Origin: Silvania hatchlandensis
GTDB lineage: Bacteria; Pseudomonadota; Gammaproteobacteria; Enterobacterales; Enterobacteriaceae
DNA: 64,000 bases
Assembly (NCBI RefSeq): GCF_025564065.1
Contig: NZ_JAMGZK010000035.1
Location: forward strand, 1-64,000
Direction: 5' to 3'
Shown piece by piece: positions 44,794-54,315 of the stretch. The position numbers were made by a program, and so were the translations under genes. Position 1 is the first letter of the stretch. Each line of letters begins with the position of its first letter. The notes below the pieces were generated by a model that saw nothing but the letters and a program-made list of their open reading frames with translations, made no database searches and had not been told where the DNA came from.

Positions 44794-45342
44794 ATGTCTA
44801 AATACATCATTCCAGCGAAAATCTTTCTCGCCATGGGGGGCTGGCGACCGCCCTTGTCGATGGTCGACCAAATCAAAGATTATAAATACGGTGAAAATGG
44901 CTTTATTCAGGTGTTGAAGCATGTGACCTATAACGATCCTTATCTGGCCGGGCATTTTCCGGACGACCCAATTATGCCCGGCGCGATTATCTCGGAAGTT
45001 TTTGGCCAGGCAAGTGAGTATTTTTCTTTTTTAACCGATGTTTGCGATATTTATTATCAGCAAACGGGAAAAATTCTCAAAACCTTGCGCGATATTCATA
45101 CCTGTATCAGTGAACCCGACATGCTTGAGATTATGCGTACGCGGCGGGCCCAGGTTCGTGGCGTACTGGCTGCACAAAATTTGAAGTTCAAGCATTCCGC
45201 CTATCCTGGCGATACGATTGAAGTGGTCAGTAAACTTGCCTTTTCCGATAATAACGGCTTTAAACATTATTCAGTGACGGCCAATGTTGGTAAAAGAATT
45301 ATCAGTCAGGGAACGATTATTAACTTTCGGGACGTTTTGTGA
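44794..45342 (+). CDS. 3-hydroxyacyl-ACP dehydratase (FabZ-like hot-dog)
   Basis: A 182-residue single hot-dog-fold protein. The active-site His54 is in AGHFPDDPIMPG and the partner Glu68 in IISEVFGQAS, as in FabZ/FabA. It would dehydrate the beta-hydroxy intermediate to the enoyl form. With no enoyl reductase in the operon, double bonds may be left in the chain. Start codon ATG lies 3 bp after the ketoreductase stop. Confidence 0.85.
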   Translation: MSKYIIPAKIFLAMGGWRPPLSMVDQIKDYKYGENGFIQVLKHVTYNDPYLAGHFPDDPIMPGAIISEVFGQASEYFSFLTDVCDIYYQQTGKILKTLRDIHTCISEPDMLEIMRTRRAQVRGVLAAQNLKFKHSAYPGDTIEVVSKLAFSDNNGFKHYSVTANVGKRIISQGTIINFRDVL

Positions 45343-45363
45343 TTTATCAATGGAGTGAATGGT

Positions 45364-45645
45364 ATGACAAATATTAATGAGAAAATTGACGAGCGGAAAG
45401 CCATACTTGTGACAATTAAGACTGAAATCATTCAGCGTTTAAATATCCAACGCGAAGAACATCAAATAGATGACGATACGCCGCTGTTTGGCAATGGTCT
45501 GAAGCTTGATTCGGTGGATGCTACGGAGATTATTGTCCTGTTAGATAAAAAATTTAACATTCAGGTCGAAGAGAGTGATGATCCTTCCTATATGCGGAGT
45601 ATCAACAGTCTGGCGTCGTTTGTTATTCAAAAGAAACGTGCCTGA
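45364..45645 (+). CDS. Acyl carrier protein
   Basis: A 93-residue ACP. The phosphopantetheine site is Ser50 in LKLDSVDATEI, followed by the acidic recognition helix. The ATG at 45364 is preferred (GGAG 9 bp upstream); a GTG at 45355 overlaps that site. It has a longer N-terminal extension than AcpP (about 77 residues). Sole carrier visible in the cluster. Confidence 0.88.
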   Translation: MTNINEKIDERKAILVTIKTEIIQRLNIQREEHQIDDDTPLFGNGLKLDSVDATEIIVLLDKKFNIQVEESDDPSYMRSINSLASFVIQKKRA

Positions 45646-45682
45646 ATACCCTTTGCAATCAGCGATAAAATAAGGATGTTTT

Positions 45683-46843
45683 ATGACTTCACTTTCGGAT
45701 ATTCACCTGAAAAACAATGCGATCATGGGTGTCTACAATAACCGAACTCTGCCTTCTGCCTACCGTGATATTCTGGAAGAATATAAAGCCGTCAGAGAGA
45801 ACGTTTTACTGGTTGATTATTCCCATATGTCTATTGTCAGCGTAATGGGCGACGATGCCTGGGCGCTGGTCAATTATATGGCCTCTGCAGATGTCTCAAT
45901 TATCCGTGATGAGCAAGGTATTTATTCGCTGGTATTGATTGACGACGGAACAATTCGTGGCGATATCTATACTCTCTGCACCCCAGAGGGTTATTTCATT
46001 CTGTCAGAAAACTTGTCTGCTCAGGATATTATCGGGATCCTGCAAGGTATCCTCGAAAAGGCTGATGAATTAGATATTCAGGATATCCCTGAAATCATCT
46101 CTATGGACGACGCCGACTGGGGAACCATCATGCTTGAAGGGCCGTATGCCTGGGAGCTGATGGCGGAGATCTTCGGGTTTGATGTGATTGGTTTACCTTA
46201 CTACGAGTACATGAATACTGACCACGGTTTGATGGTATTCCGCTGTGGTAAGCACGGTGAATTTGCCTATCAGATGATTGGCCCGCAACGCGCGCTGGCC
46301 GAATTATGGCAGTCATTACTGGACGTCGGGGATAAGTATTTACTTAAGACCGGCGGTCTGGATTACCAAAAAATTGTGCGTATTGAAAACTCAGGATGGG
46401 ATGAAAGTCTGTATGCGAAATACTCGCGTAATCCCGTTGAATTACAGCTGCAGTGGGCTATTCAGTACGATAAGGACGATTTTATGGGTAAAGCCGCGGT
46501 GGAGCAGTTATCTGCACAGAAAGCGCAGCGTAAGGTAGTAGGAATACTGCCTTGTACGCAAGGTGCTTGTCTGAGCCCGGACGACAAGGTGATGGCCGAC
46601 GACAAAGTGGTCGGGATGATTATCTGTGCGGTATATTCGCCGGCCCTGCAGCGTGAGATTGCGTTGGCACTGATCGACAGCAATTACGCATTATCTGACA
46701 TCGACGGTTTTACGGTCCTCACTGTTCATGGCGGGGTGGCGGCCAAAACCCAGTCCGTACCGTTCATTTACAACCTGAGCCTGTCAGTCAACCCAACGGC
46801 ACACAGCTATGTTGACGCCTCTAAATTAAGGCATGCATTTTAA
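45683..46843 (+). CDS. GcvT-like folate-binding aminomethyltransferase-family protein
   Basis: A 386-residue protein with the T-protein (aminomethyltransferase) layout: N-terminal folate-binding domain with YRDILEEYKAVRENVLLVDYSHM, a middle segment with MVFRCGKHGEFAYQMIGP, LQLQWAIQYDKDDFMGKAAV, and a C-terminal barrel domain. Glycine cleavage partners are absent nearby. In this context a one-carbon or aminomethyl transfer to the acyl chain is possible, but it could also be a folate-dependent demethylase. It lies between the ACP and the ketosynthase genes with 37- and 71-bp gaps. Confidence 0.75.
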   Translation: MTSLSDIHLKNNAIMGVYNNRTLPSAYRDILEEYKAVRENVLLVDYSHMSIVSVMGDDAWALVNYMASADVSIIRDEQGIYSLVLIDDGTIRGDIYTLCTPEGYFILSENLSAQDIIGILQGILEKADELDIQDIPEIISMDDADWGTIMLEGPYAWELMAEIFGFDVIGLPYYEYMNTDHGLMVFRCGKHGEFAYQMIGPQRALAELWQSLLDVGDKYLLKTGGLDYQKIVRIENSGWDESLYAKYSRNPVELQLQWAIQYDKDDFMGKAAVEQLSAQKAQRKVVGILPCTQGACLSPDDKVMADDKVVGMIICAVYSPALQREIALALIDSNYALSDIDGFTVLTVHGGVAAKTQSVPFIYNLSLSVNPTAHSYVDASKLRHAF

Positions 46844-46914
46844 ATCGCGCCGAACGCTATTTGATCTGATGACGCTGTGAAATTGCTGAACAAAGTAAGG
46901 GATGACCTGGAAAG

Positions 46915-49473
46915 ATGAAGACGAGCAGAAAACGCGTGGTGATTACCGGTATGGGGATATTGTCATCCCTTGCGGACAACATACAGGACTTCCGGCAGGC
47001 GCTGCTGGAGAAAAGGCGTGGCGTAGCAGACAGCGAACGTTTCTCTCAGTGGTTTGAGCATGCCCGCGCGGCCGAAGTCCTGCACGACATCGACGATGGT
47101 GAACTGCCTGAAGAGATCGTTGCCTCTCTCGATAACGCCGCGCTGTGGGCTTATAAAGTGGGCAAGGACGCGCTGAATCAGGCCGGGCTGGCACAGCACC
47201 GTCAGTGCCTTGAGGAGATGGGATTAATTGTCGGAGTCTCTTCTGCGGGTACCGAAGCCTTTCTGCCCCTCTTTGAGCAGCGAGTGCAGGACTTCTCGTT
47301 ACGTAAGGCCGTCTATTCAGGTGCCTTTTCATCCTGCTGCTCCAGCGTTTCTACCCTGTTAGGCCTGAAAGGTGGCGTAGAGCTGGTCGCCACGGCCTGT
47401 ACCGCAAGCCCGAATGCCGTCGGTATGGCATTCGACTATATCCAGAATGGCAAAGGTAAGGCCATGCTGGCTGTCGGAACGGAACCCATCTATCTGCCGA
47501 CCTTTGCCGGGTTTTATGCACTGAATGTCATGCACCCTGATTCCTGCTCGCCGTTTTCAGGGCAGTCCGGCATGTCAATCGGGGAGGGGGCAGGGGCCAT
47601 TGTTCTGGAAGAGTATGACCACGCCGTTGCACGGGGGGCCACCTTGTATGGAGAAATCCTCTCATACGCAACTTCCTGCGACGCCTATCATGAAACGGGG
47701 CCCGATCCGCGCGCCAGCGGTGCTGTGCAGGTGATGCTGAAAGCAATGGAAAATGCAGGCGTTACGCCTGAGCAAATCGATTACGTCAATGCGCACGGCA
47801 CGGGTACAGAAGCCAACGATCAAATTGAAACGCTGGCCATGAAAAAAGTGTTCCCGCAGGTTGAAAAGCTGTTGATCAGCTCAACCAAATCCTACTTTGG
47901 TCACAATATCGGGGCGGCGGGCATCGTCGAACTGATTGCGTGTCTGGTCACACTGCCTGAAAAACAGGTTCTGCCCACCTTAAACTTTTCGACGGCGCGG
48001 CCGAACTGCGATCTGGATTACGTCCCGAACGATTTCAGGCAGAAAGACATCAACATTTTTATGAAGAATAACTACGCATTCGGCGGCAATAACTGCTGCA
48101 TGATTGTGAGTACCCGGCCGGGCTCGGTTCCTGTAACGTCCTATGAGGCGAAGCGGGTTGCGATCTCAGGCATTGGTGCCCTCTCTGCCATTGGCCATAA
48201 CATTAATGAGATTCTGGAACATATCAATGAGGGCGGCAAAGCGGTTGAGCTGGGCGGTGTTGTGTTCCCCGACGATACGCTGCATGAAGCCAGGGAGCTT
48301 CTGGATGTGTTAGTAAAAACTAACCAACTAAATGAAATATATGGCGATGAGTATGCTATTCGCGCCTGTCAGCTCCCCGAAGAGGAGGTGAATTTCAAAA
48401 CCTTCCAGATCAACGCGCTTGAGCCGCGCAAGCATTTACGCCGTTTCGATCCGCGAAAAGCCACTCGCGGCGGCACGTTTGCGCTGATTGCACTGTCGGA
48501 AGCGCTGACCCAGGCGAAGCGCAAAATCAAGCGTGACGGAGAAACGCTGGGCATGGTGATGGGCATGTCCCGTGGCCCACAGGAAACGACCTATAAATAT
48601 CTGCAGAGCCTGAAACCGGATCCGCGAAAAGTACGCACTTCAGAATTTCCGGGCTCGTTGATGAACGCCATTGCCACTTTCTGTGGTATTTCCGAAGGGG
48701 TGAAAGGCTATACGACAACCCTTGCGACGGGTGAGAACGCGGCGCTGGGGGCGTTAACCTATGGCTATGAAATTATTCGCCAGCAGCTACAGCCGCAAGT
48801 GCTTGTGGGGGGGGCAGACGAGTACTTTCCGTCGATGTCGCTGTATATGGATGCGGTGGCGCAAAAGATCCATATGACCTCCGAGGCCAGCGATTATCAG
48901 ATCTACGGTGAAGAGGCGAAAGGCTATGTGCCCGGTGAAGGTGCTTGCATGCTGCTGCTGGAAGACCCGCAGGCTGCGGCAGCTCGTGGTGCTGAGGTGT
49001 TGGCGGAAATCGCGGGCTATGGCAAGTCATGCAGCAACAGCTACTTCGATGCGTCGCAAACGGATGAGAAATCCAGCGCCCTGTCGCTGGCCATTCATCG
49101 CGCGCTTACCGATGCCGGTATCACCGCTAACGATATTGATCTGGTTTGTGGCACCAGCAATGGCAGTGCAGAGAGCGCAAAAATTGAAATCGACGCCATC
49201 TACGCGTCCTTCCATCAGGATAACCTGCAGGTTCCCGTGGTGAATTACAACGCCTTCTTTGGTTTTGTTGCGTCTTGTGCGGGTCTGCTGAACCTGGCGG
49301 TTATTCTGGATTGCATCAAAAAACAGTCGGTACCCGCCATTCCGTATACCCGGACGTTTATAGACCAACGAATCAATTTTGTGCGCCAACCTTTACAGAG
49401 AGCAATTCACACTGTTTTGCTGATCGGGGCGACGGAAGGTGGGAACTATTACGCATTTGTGATTAAGGGGTAA
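46915..49473 (+). CDS. Fused ketosynthase - chain-length-factor-like protein
   Basis: An 852-residue protein made of two thiolase-fold domains. Domain 1 (about 5-405) is a complete FabF-type ketosynthase: Cys162 in VATACTAS, His294 in NAHGTGT and His330 in KSYFGHNIGAAG. Domain 2 (about 415-852) keeps the fold (VAISGIGALSAIG, GEGACMLLLED) but lacks the triad: Ala604 (TLATGENA) replaces Cys, Thr747 (CGTSNGS) replaces the first His, Phe784 (FFGFVAS) the second. This is the pattern of the KS-alpha/CLF heterodimer of type II polyketide synthases, here in one chain. It probably elongates the ACP-bound chain and sets its length. Confidence 0.85.
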   Translation: MKTSRKRVVITGMGILSSLADNIQDFRQALLEKRRGVADSERFSQWFEHARAAEVLHDIDDGELPEEIVASLDNAALWAYKVGKDALNQAGLAQHRQCLEEMGLIVGVSSAGTEAFLPLFEQRVQDFSLRKAVYSGAFSSCCSSVSTLLGLKGGVELVATACTASPNAVGMAFDYIQNGKGKAMLAVGTEPIYLPTFAGFYALNVMHPDSCSPFSGQSGMSIGEGAGAIVLEEYDHAVARGATLYGEILSYATSCDAYHETGPDPRASGAVQVMLKAMENAGVTPEQIDYVNAHGTGTEANDQIETLAMKKVFPQVEKLLISSTKSYFGHNIGAAGIVELIACLVTLPEKQVLPTLNFSTARPNCDLDYVPNDFRQKDINIFMKNNYAFGGNNCCMIVSTRPGSVPVTSYEAKRVAISGIGALSAIGHNINEILEHINEGGKAVELGGVVFPDDTLHEARELLDVLVKTNQLNEIYGDEYAIRACQLPEEEVNFKTFQINALEPRKHLRRFDPRKATRGGTFALIALSEALTQAKRKIKRDGETLGMVMGMSRGPQETTYKYLQSLKPDPRKVRTSEFPGSLMNAIATFCGISEGVKGYTTTLATGENAALGALTYGYEIIRQQLQPQVLVGGADEYFPSMSLYMDAVAQKIHMTSEASDYQIYGEEAKGYVPGEGACMLLLEDPQAAAARGAEVLAEIAGYGKSCSNSYFDASQTDEKSSALSLAIHRALTDAGITANDIDLVCGTSNGSAESAKIEIDAIYASFHQDNLQVPVVNYNAFFGFVASCAGLLNLAVILDCIKKQSVPAIPYTRTFIDQRINFVRQPLQRAIHTVLLIGATEGGNYYAFVIKG

Positions 49474-49477
49474 TACG

Positions 49478-50695
49478 GTGGACAGGACGTCGATCATTTC
49501 AGGCTACAGCCTCTGTTTACCGTTTGCAGATAACAGCGCGCAGCTTATCGCCAATCTCAAAAGCGGTGAGCGCGTGCCCGTATCGCCATGGTTTGCCTCT
49601 GAGGATGAGGCCGTTAAATGTGGCTTTACCGGCAATAAGCGTATCGCAAAGCTTGAAAAGACGGATGATAGCGCTGTCGATCTCCTGTCCCATCTCATTG
49701 AGCATGCTCTCCTTCAGGCAATGCTGGATGTACATTGTCTGACAGGCGAAAATGTCAGGGTTTATCTGACGGGGATAGGGCCTCGTGTCGACGTAAAAGA
49801 CTATAAATCCCTCTATGATCATAATGATGTGGAAGATATTGCGCTGTCTTCATCGCTGACCCACCTCTGTGTCGCAAATATGTCTCAGGATGCGATTTCA
49901 CTTCATCTGGCGCAAAAATATCACCTGAAACATCTGCCACCGAATATGAACAGTACCAGTAATTCTGCGCTGGTCGCCGTTCATCTTAGTGCTCAGGCTA
50001 TTGAGCAAGGGGATATCGATCTTGCTCTCATTATTAATATTTCAAAAATTAAGACCCAGGATATCTGGTTCCTTGCCACTCAGTCGATGCTGGATACTGA
50101 GGTGGTACAGCCGTTTGGCGTAAACAGCAAAGGGGTGCTTTTTGCGGAGGGCTATAGCGTGCTGCTGCTTGAAAGCGACCATCATCGGCAGGCCAGAAAT
50201 TTGTATGGGGGAGTTAGTCTGCGCTCTGCTTACACACAGATTAATGCCAGCAGAAGCAATGATATCTCATGGCAAAGCACCAACATGCTTAAATTAATCA
50301 ATAAAATCCTGCAGGAAACTGGCGTCAAAAAAGAGGAATTATGTGCTGTTATTCCTCATGGTAATGGATCCGCAATTAGCGATGGCATTGAGGCAAACAC
50401 CATTGCGATGCTGGCGGGTGACCAGACCCTACCGGTTCTGGCTTACAAAGGTCAAACAGGTTATACCGCCACCGGGTCGGGACTGGTGGATTTAGTGATT
50501 GGGCATCATTCCTTGGCGTATCGGGAGCTCATTATGCCAGTTGGCAATGAGCCGATTTCAGATGAGATGGCTCGGCACGTCCTGCAGGGGAAAGGCGCAA
50601 TAAAACATGACAAAAAACATCTGCTTAAAATGGGCGTAGGTGTCGATGGATCCGTTATTGCGGTGATATTAACGGATACGAGTAAGGAACAATAA
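49478..50695 (+). CDS. Degenerate ketosynthase-like protein
   Basis: A 405-residue thiolase-fold protein, GTG start 4 bp after the KS-CLF gene. It retains one catalytic His (His294, IPHGNGS), but the Cys position (about 159-163, NSTSNSALVA) has no Cys and the second His is Tyr329 (KGQTGYTATGSG). It therefore cannot act as a normal condensing enzyme. It may be a decarboxylating starter-forming or structural partner, like other non-Cys ketosynthase homologues. Function inferred. Confidence 0.7.
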   Translation: MDRTSIISGYSLCLPFADNSAQLIANLKSGERVPVSPWFASEDEAVKCGFTGNKRIAKLEKTDDSAVDLLSHLIEHALLQAMLDVHCLTGENVRVYLTGIGPRVDVKDYKSLYDHNDVEDIALSSSLTHLCVANMSQDAISLHLAQKYHLKHLPPNMNSTSNSALVAVHLSAQAIEQGDIDLALIINISKIKTQDIWFLATQSMLDTEVVQPFGVNSKGVLFAEGYSVLLLESDHHRQARNLYGGVSLRSAYTQINASRSNDISWQSTNMLKLINKILQETGVKKEELCAVIPHGNGSAISDGIEANTIAMLAGDQTLPVLAYKGQTGYTATGSGLVDLVIGHHSLAYRELIMPVGNEPISDEMARHVLQGKGAIKHDKKHLLKMGVGVDGSVIAVILTDTSKEQ

Positions 50696-50711
50696 CGGAC
50701 AGGATGTCAGT

Positions 50712-51659
50712 ATGTATTTAGCATCATGCGCTTTCGAAGAACCCGAAGAACCGTTGGTTTTATATTATCCCAGCTGGCTGAACGTCTGGGAGTCACATTC
50801 ATATAATAATGCGCTGAAATCGACGGGAAAAACGGGCTGGGGGTTTAAGCGTTTTGGCACGCTTCAGGAGAGTTATATTCGTGAAACGATCCGTAAGCCA
50901 GACTATATCCCCTATATTGAGGCAATGGAAAAGACCGCTGATTCCGCGCTGCATCAATTATCCACCAAAGAGCGTATGCGGTTATTCAAATCACGTACTG
51001 CATTTATCTATGTTGATTCATGGGGTGAGTCGGGTGTGTTTGAGAATAACATCAGCGCGCTGCACGCTTCAGTGATCAATACCTTACCTAAAAGTTTGGT
51101 TAAAAAATTTTCCGTCACCGACGTGACATGCAAAGTTCGCGGCGAAAAATACGCTCTGATTCAGGCCATGCGCCTGGCACAGGATTATCTGAACTGGAAT
51201 GTCTTTGATTTTGTCATTATTTGCGGGGGATATCGCGCCATCCCCCTGCTGACGTTTACAGCTGAGAATATCAATCCGCGTCGTAAAGGGAAAAAGTCCG
51301 GGGAAACATCCGGTATCAACGTCTCCATTGAGCGTGTGGGTTGTTTTATTTTTAGCCAGCGGGAAAGCCGATTGAAAATACAGTGCGGGGCTTATGTTGC
51401 GCCAGATAGCGCCGACCGTTGGCTGTCTGCCAGTTTGCACGGCGCGGATATTGATCTGCTTGCCTACGCCGGGGGCCGCGACATACCGGAACTCTCGGGG
51501 AAGACAATCGATCTGGTCAGCATATACGGGTCAAGTGGATGTCTGACCCCGGCTTTGAGTTGGCAATATATTACGCATCGCGAATTGAGAGGGGGCTGCA
51601 TAAGAACGATCCTGGCGGATAACCCTGGCGGCTGCAGTTATTTTGATACCTGGTACTGA
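50712..51659 (+). CDS. Thiolase-fold/ketosynthase-like protein, divergent
   Basis: A 315-residue protein only weakly like beta-ketoacyl synthases: TDVTCKVRGEKYALIQAMRLAQDYL resembles the Cys-containing nucleophilic elbow and its helix, FDFVIICGGYRAIPL the following strand, and IDLVSIYGSSG the site of the first His (here absent). Shorter than a normal KS and missing both His. Could be a starter-loading or regulatory subunit. It is followed 18 bp later by the transporter ATPase gene. Confidence 0.55.
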   Translation: MYLASCAFEEPEEPLVLYYPSWLNVWESHSYNNALKSTGKTGWGFKRFGTLQESYIRETIRKPDYIPYIEAMEKTADSALHQLSTKERMRLFKSRTAFIYVDSWGESGVFENNISALHASVINTLPKSLVKKFSVTDVTCKVRGEKYALIQAMRLAQDYLNWNVFDFVIICGGYRAIPLLTFTAENINPRRKGKKSGETSGINVSIERVGCFIFSQRESRLKIQCGAYVAPDSADRWLSASLHGADIDLLAYAGGRDIPELSGKTIDLVSIYGSSGCLTPALSWQYITHRELRGGCIRTILADNPGGCSYFDTWY

Positions 51660-51677
51660 CCGGGTCGGTGGTGGAAT

Positions 51678-52385
51678 ATGCAATCCAATATAAAAGCGCT
51701 ACCCGCAATTTACCTGAATGGTATTTATAAGCGTTATGGAAATAATGAGAATAACGTTGAGGTGCTCAGCAATATCAACCTTGAAATAGCGAATGGCGAG
51801 TTCTTAGCCTTATGTGGGCCGTCAGGTAGCGGTAAAAGTACGTTACTCAATATCCTGTCAGGTATCGATAAACCGTCGCTCGGGTACGTGGTGCTTCTCA
51901 ATAAGCTGCTGAATGATTTAGCAGAAAAAGATCTGGCAAGCCTTCGCAGCAAGCACCTGGGGTTCATCTTTCAGTTTTTCAACCTTATGCCGGTACTCAA
52001 CGCTTTCGATAATGTGTTTTATCCCCTGGTGCTTAACGGCCATTTCGATACCAAAGCCGCAACGGAGCGCAGCCTGCATTGTCTGGATAGCGTGGGACTG
52101 GCCGATCTGCGGGATCGTAAACCTGGCCAACTGTCTGGCGGGCAGCAGCAGCGCGTGGCAATCGCCAGAGCGTTGGCGCATGAGCCGCAGATCGTCGTCG
52201 CCGATGAACCGACGGGTAATCTCGATCTGGCGACGGGTGATGCGATTTTAGATCTGTTGCTCAATATCAATCAGCAAACCGGAACCACTTTTGTGATATC
52301 AACGCACTCCACCCAGCTTAAGGCGCGTGCCGGGCGGGTGGTGGAGATCAGGGATGGAGGGTTAGCCTATGATTCAGCGAAGTAA
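51678..52385 (+). CDS. ABC transporter ATP-binding protein (LolD/MacB type)
   Basis: A 235-residue ATPase with Walker [10 protein letters not shown] (about 47-55), Q-loop in [11 protein letters not shown], signature [15 protein letters not shown] and Walker [13 protein letters not shown]. The [11 protein letters not shown] segment is typical of LolD/MacB/FtsE ATPases that act from the cytoplasm on periplasmic cargo. First gene of the export module; its end overlaps the next gene by 17 bp. Confidence 0.92.
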   Translation: MQSNIKALPAIYLNGIYKRYGNNENNVEVLSNINLEIANGEFLALCGPSGSGKSTLLNILSGIDKPSLGYVVLLNKLLNDLAEKDLASLRSKHLGFIFQFFNLMPVLNAFDNVFYPLVLNGHFDTKAATERSLHCLDSVGLADLRDRKPGQLSGGQQQRVAIARALAHEPQIVVADEPTGNLDLATGDAILDLLLNINQQTGTTFVISTHSTQLKARAGRVVEIRDGGLAYDSAK

Positions 52386-52995
52386 TCTTTTACAGGTATT
52401 CTGTCTGGGCCTGTCGGTGGTCACTTATGCGCAAACCATTGATGCATCCGCGCTTCCCGCCGTCGACACTGTGCTGCAGCATGATTTTCCGACGCAGCCA
52501 ACGGCATTAGCCAGCCTTACAGAATCGTTATTCCAGGAATATACGCGCACCGGGAATACCGCGGCGCTGGTCTTCTATTCCTACGGCATGCTGCAGCAGG
52601 CGCAGTATTTCGTGAGCGTAAATGATGTGATCCACGCCTCAGAGTACGCCAAGACTGGCTTCTTTTATCTCGATGAAGCCGTCGAAGGCAATGAAGATGA
52701 GCCGCGCATCCGCTATTTACGCGCCAGGATGGATGCCTACCTGCCCGCTGAACTGGGGCGTTGTGTCATAACCCTTGCAGACACCGAGCTGTTGCTGAAA
52801 GCGCAATGGGATCGGGATCTCACCGCGCATATCAACGCTATGCGCTACAGAGCCCTGCAACATTGCCGTAAGGATGAACAGGCCCGCCAGTTTTTAGCCC
52901 AGCTAAAGACCATGGAACCGACGGGGAATGATTCGCCTGCCTGGGATGGCGAGGAAGTGACGAACATTATTCTTCCGCTGGTAAAAGGTCATTAA
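52369..52995 (+). CDS. Periplasmic helical protein of the export module
   Basis: A 208-residue protein with a probable signal peptide ([23 protein letters not shown]). The mature part is alpha-helical and TPR-like in feel (ALVFYSYGMLQQAQYF, ASEYAKTGFFYLDEAVE, AQWDRDLTAHINAMRYRAL). No family recognised. It is placed between the ATPase (17-bp overlap) and the permease (no gap), so it is probably a periplasmic partner of that transporter. Confidence 0.65.
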   Translation: MIQRSNLLQVFCLGLSVVTYAQTIDASALPAVDTVLQHDFPTQPTALASLTESLFQEYTRTGNTAALVFYSYGMLQQAQYFVSVNDVIHASEYAKTGFFYLDEAVEGNEDEPRIRYLRARMDAYLPAELGRCVITLADTELLLKAQWDRDLTAHINAMRYRALQHCRKDEQARQFLAQLKTMEPTGNDSPAWDGEEVTNIILPLVKGH

Positions 52996-54306
52996 ATGTC
53001 AAAGGAAATGATGTGGGTCGAGGGGGCGGTGTCGCTCATCATGGCGTTTGTTCTGTACTGTCTTATTTTTCGTTTTCGCGATACCACCTTCTCGTTTCTG
53101 AATCTGTTCAGACATCGTAGAAGATCATTGTCGACGGTGCTGGCTATTGTATCGGGCGGCGTGACCATATTTTTGTATGGTGGGTTTATTGATTACTCTT
53201 TCTGGATCCTGAAGGAGCAAACAATTCGTACCAATATCGGGCATGTGCAAATTTATCATCAGTCGTACTTTGACACGGCGAATAAAAGTAAGAGTCTGAT
53301 TAAAAACTACGCGGCGCTCAAGCAGGATATTTTAACCCATCCGACCTTAGCCAAAGACATTTCAACCTTGTCAGGACAGCTTGAGTTCAGCGGGATTATT
53401 TCACAATATGAAAATGAAACCTCCAGCTATTTCTCCGGGCTGGGCGTTGAGCCCCTGCCTGCCTTAAAATTAGGCGCATTTGATAAGATTATTTCTGGTA
53501 GTGATTTATCTCGTATCAAACATAACGAAATTACCATTGGAGGAGGTCTTGCCAGCACGCTTAATGCCCGGTATGCCGACTGGCTAGATGTCATGGTCGT
53601 CAATACTGCCGGGGGACAGGGCGCTTTATCGCTGAAGCTACGCGGTATTTTTGCCTCGGGCATCAAAGACTATGACGATGTGGCGATGAAAATCCCGCTG
53701 GAAACCGCCCAACGCATCATGGGAACCGAGGGGGTGAGCAAGGTCCTTATCTTACTCAACAACGATGACGTTGAGGCTTTTGTGACGAGGCTCAGACAGT
53801 ATATTGCCAACAATCACTTGCCGTTAATAGTGAAGGACTGGAAAGAGACGTCGCTTTTTTATCAGCAGGTTGAAGGGATGCTGTCGGGCATTTACTTCTT
53901 TATCAAACTTATCGTCGCTCTCATTGTTGTCTTTATGATCGGTAATGCCATGACCATGAATATTATCGAGAGAACGCGTGAGATCACCACCCTCAGGGCC
54001 ATGGGGCTACAACCCTGGCATGTCACGCGGATTTTCTGGCTTGAAGGGGTATTTGTCGGGATGATCGGTGCCCTCGGCAGTCTTATTGCAGGGTACGCTT
54101 TGGCCGCATTAATCAATATCTCTGGCATTGCGATACCGCCATCACCAGGACAATCCATTGGCTATACCGCATTTATTAAAACGACGAATCCTGAACTGAT
54201 CTGGACAACCTGGGTATTGCCGATTTTAACGGCCTCGCTGGCCTCGATCATGCCTGCGGTGCGCGCTTCGCGGCTGAATATTGCCGATGCGTTTAAATTT
54301 TCGTAA
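52996..54306 (+). CDS. ABC transporter permease (FtsX/LolC-LolE/MacB type)
   Basis: A 436-residue permease: one N-terminal span plus a second near 45-70, a large periplasmic domain (about 80-290, MacB-PCD like), and three C-terminal FtsX-type helices (GIYFFIKLIVALIVVFMIGNA ... VGMIGALGSLIAGYALAAL ... VLPILTASLASIMPAVRASRLNIADAFK). Only one permease gene is present, so the transporter is probably a homodimer, unlike LolCE. Starts immediately after the helper gene. Confidence 0.88.
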   Translation: MSKEMMWVEGAVSLIMAFVLYCLIFRFRDTTFSFLNLFRHRRRSLSTVLAIVSGGVTIFLYGGFIDYSFWILKEQTIRTNIGHVQIYHQSYFDTANKSKSLIKNYAALKQDILTHPTLAKDISTLSGQLEFSGIISQYENETSSYFSGLGVEPLPALKLGAFDKIISGSDLSRIKHNEITIGGGLASTLNARYADWLDVMVVNTAGGQGALSLKLRGIFASGIKDYDDVAMKIPLETAQRIMGTEGVSKVLILLNNDDVEAFVTRLRQYIANNHLPLIVKDWKETSLFYQQVEGMLSGIYFFIKLIVALIVVFMIGNAMTMNIIERTREITTLRAMGLQPWHVTRIFWLEGVFVGMIGALGSLIAGYALAALINISGIAIPPSPGQSIGYTAFIKTTNPELIWTTWVLPILTASLASIMPAVRASRLNIADAFKFS

Positions 54307-54315
54307 GGGAATAAT

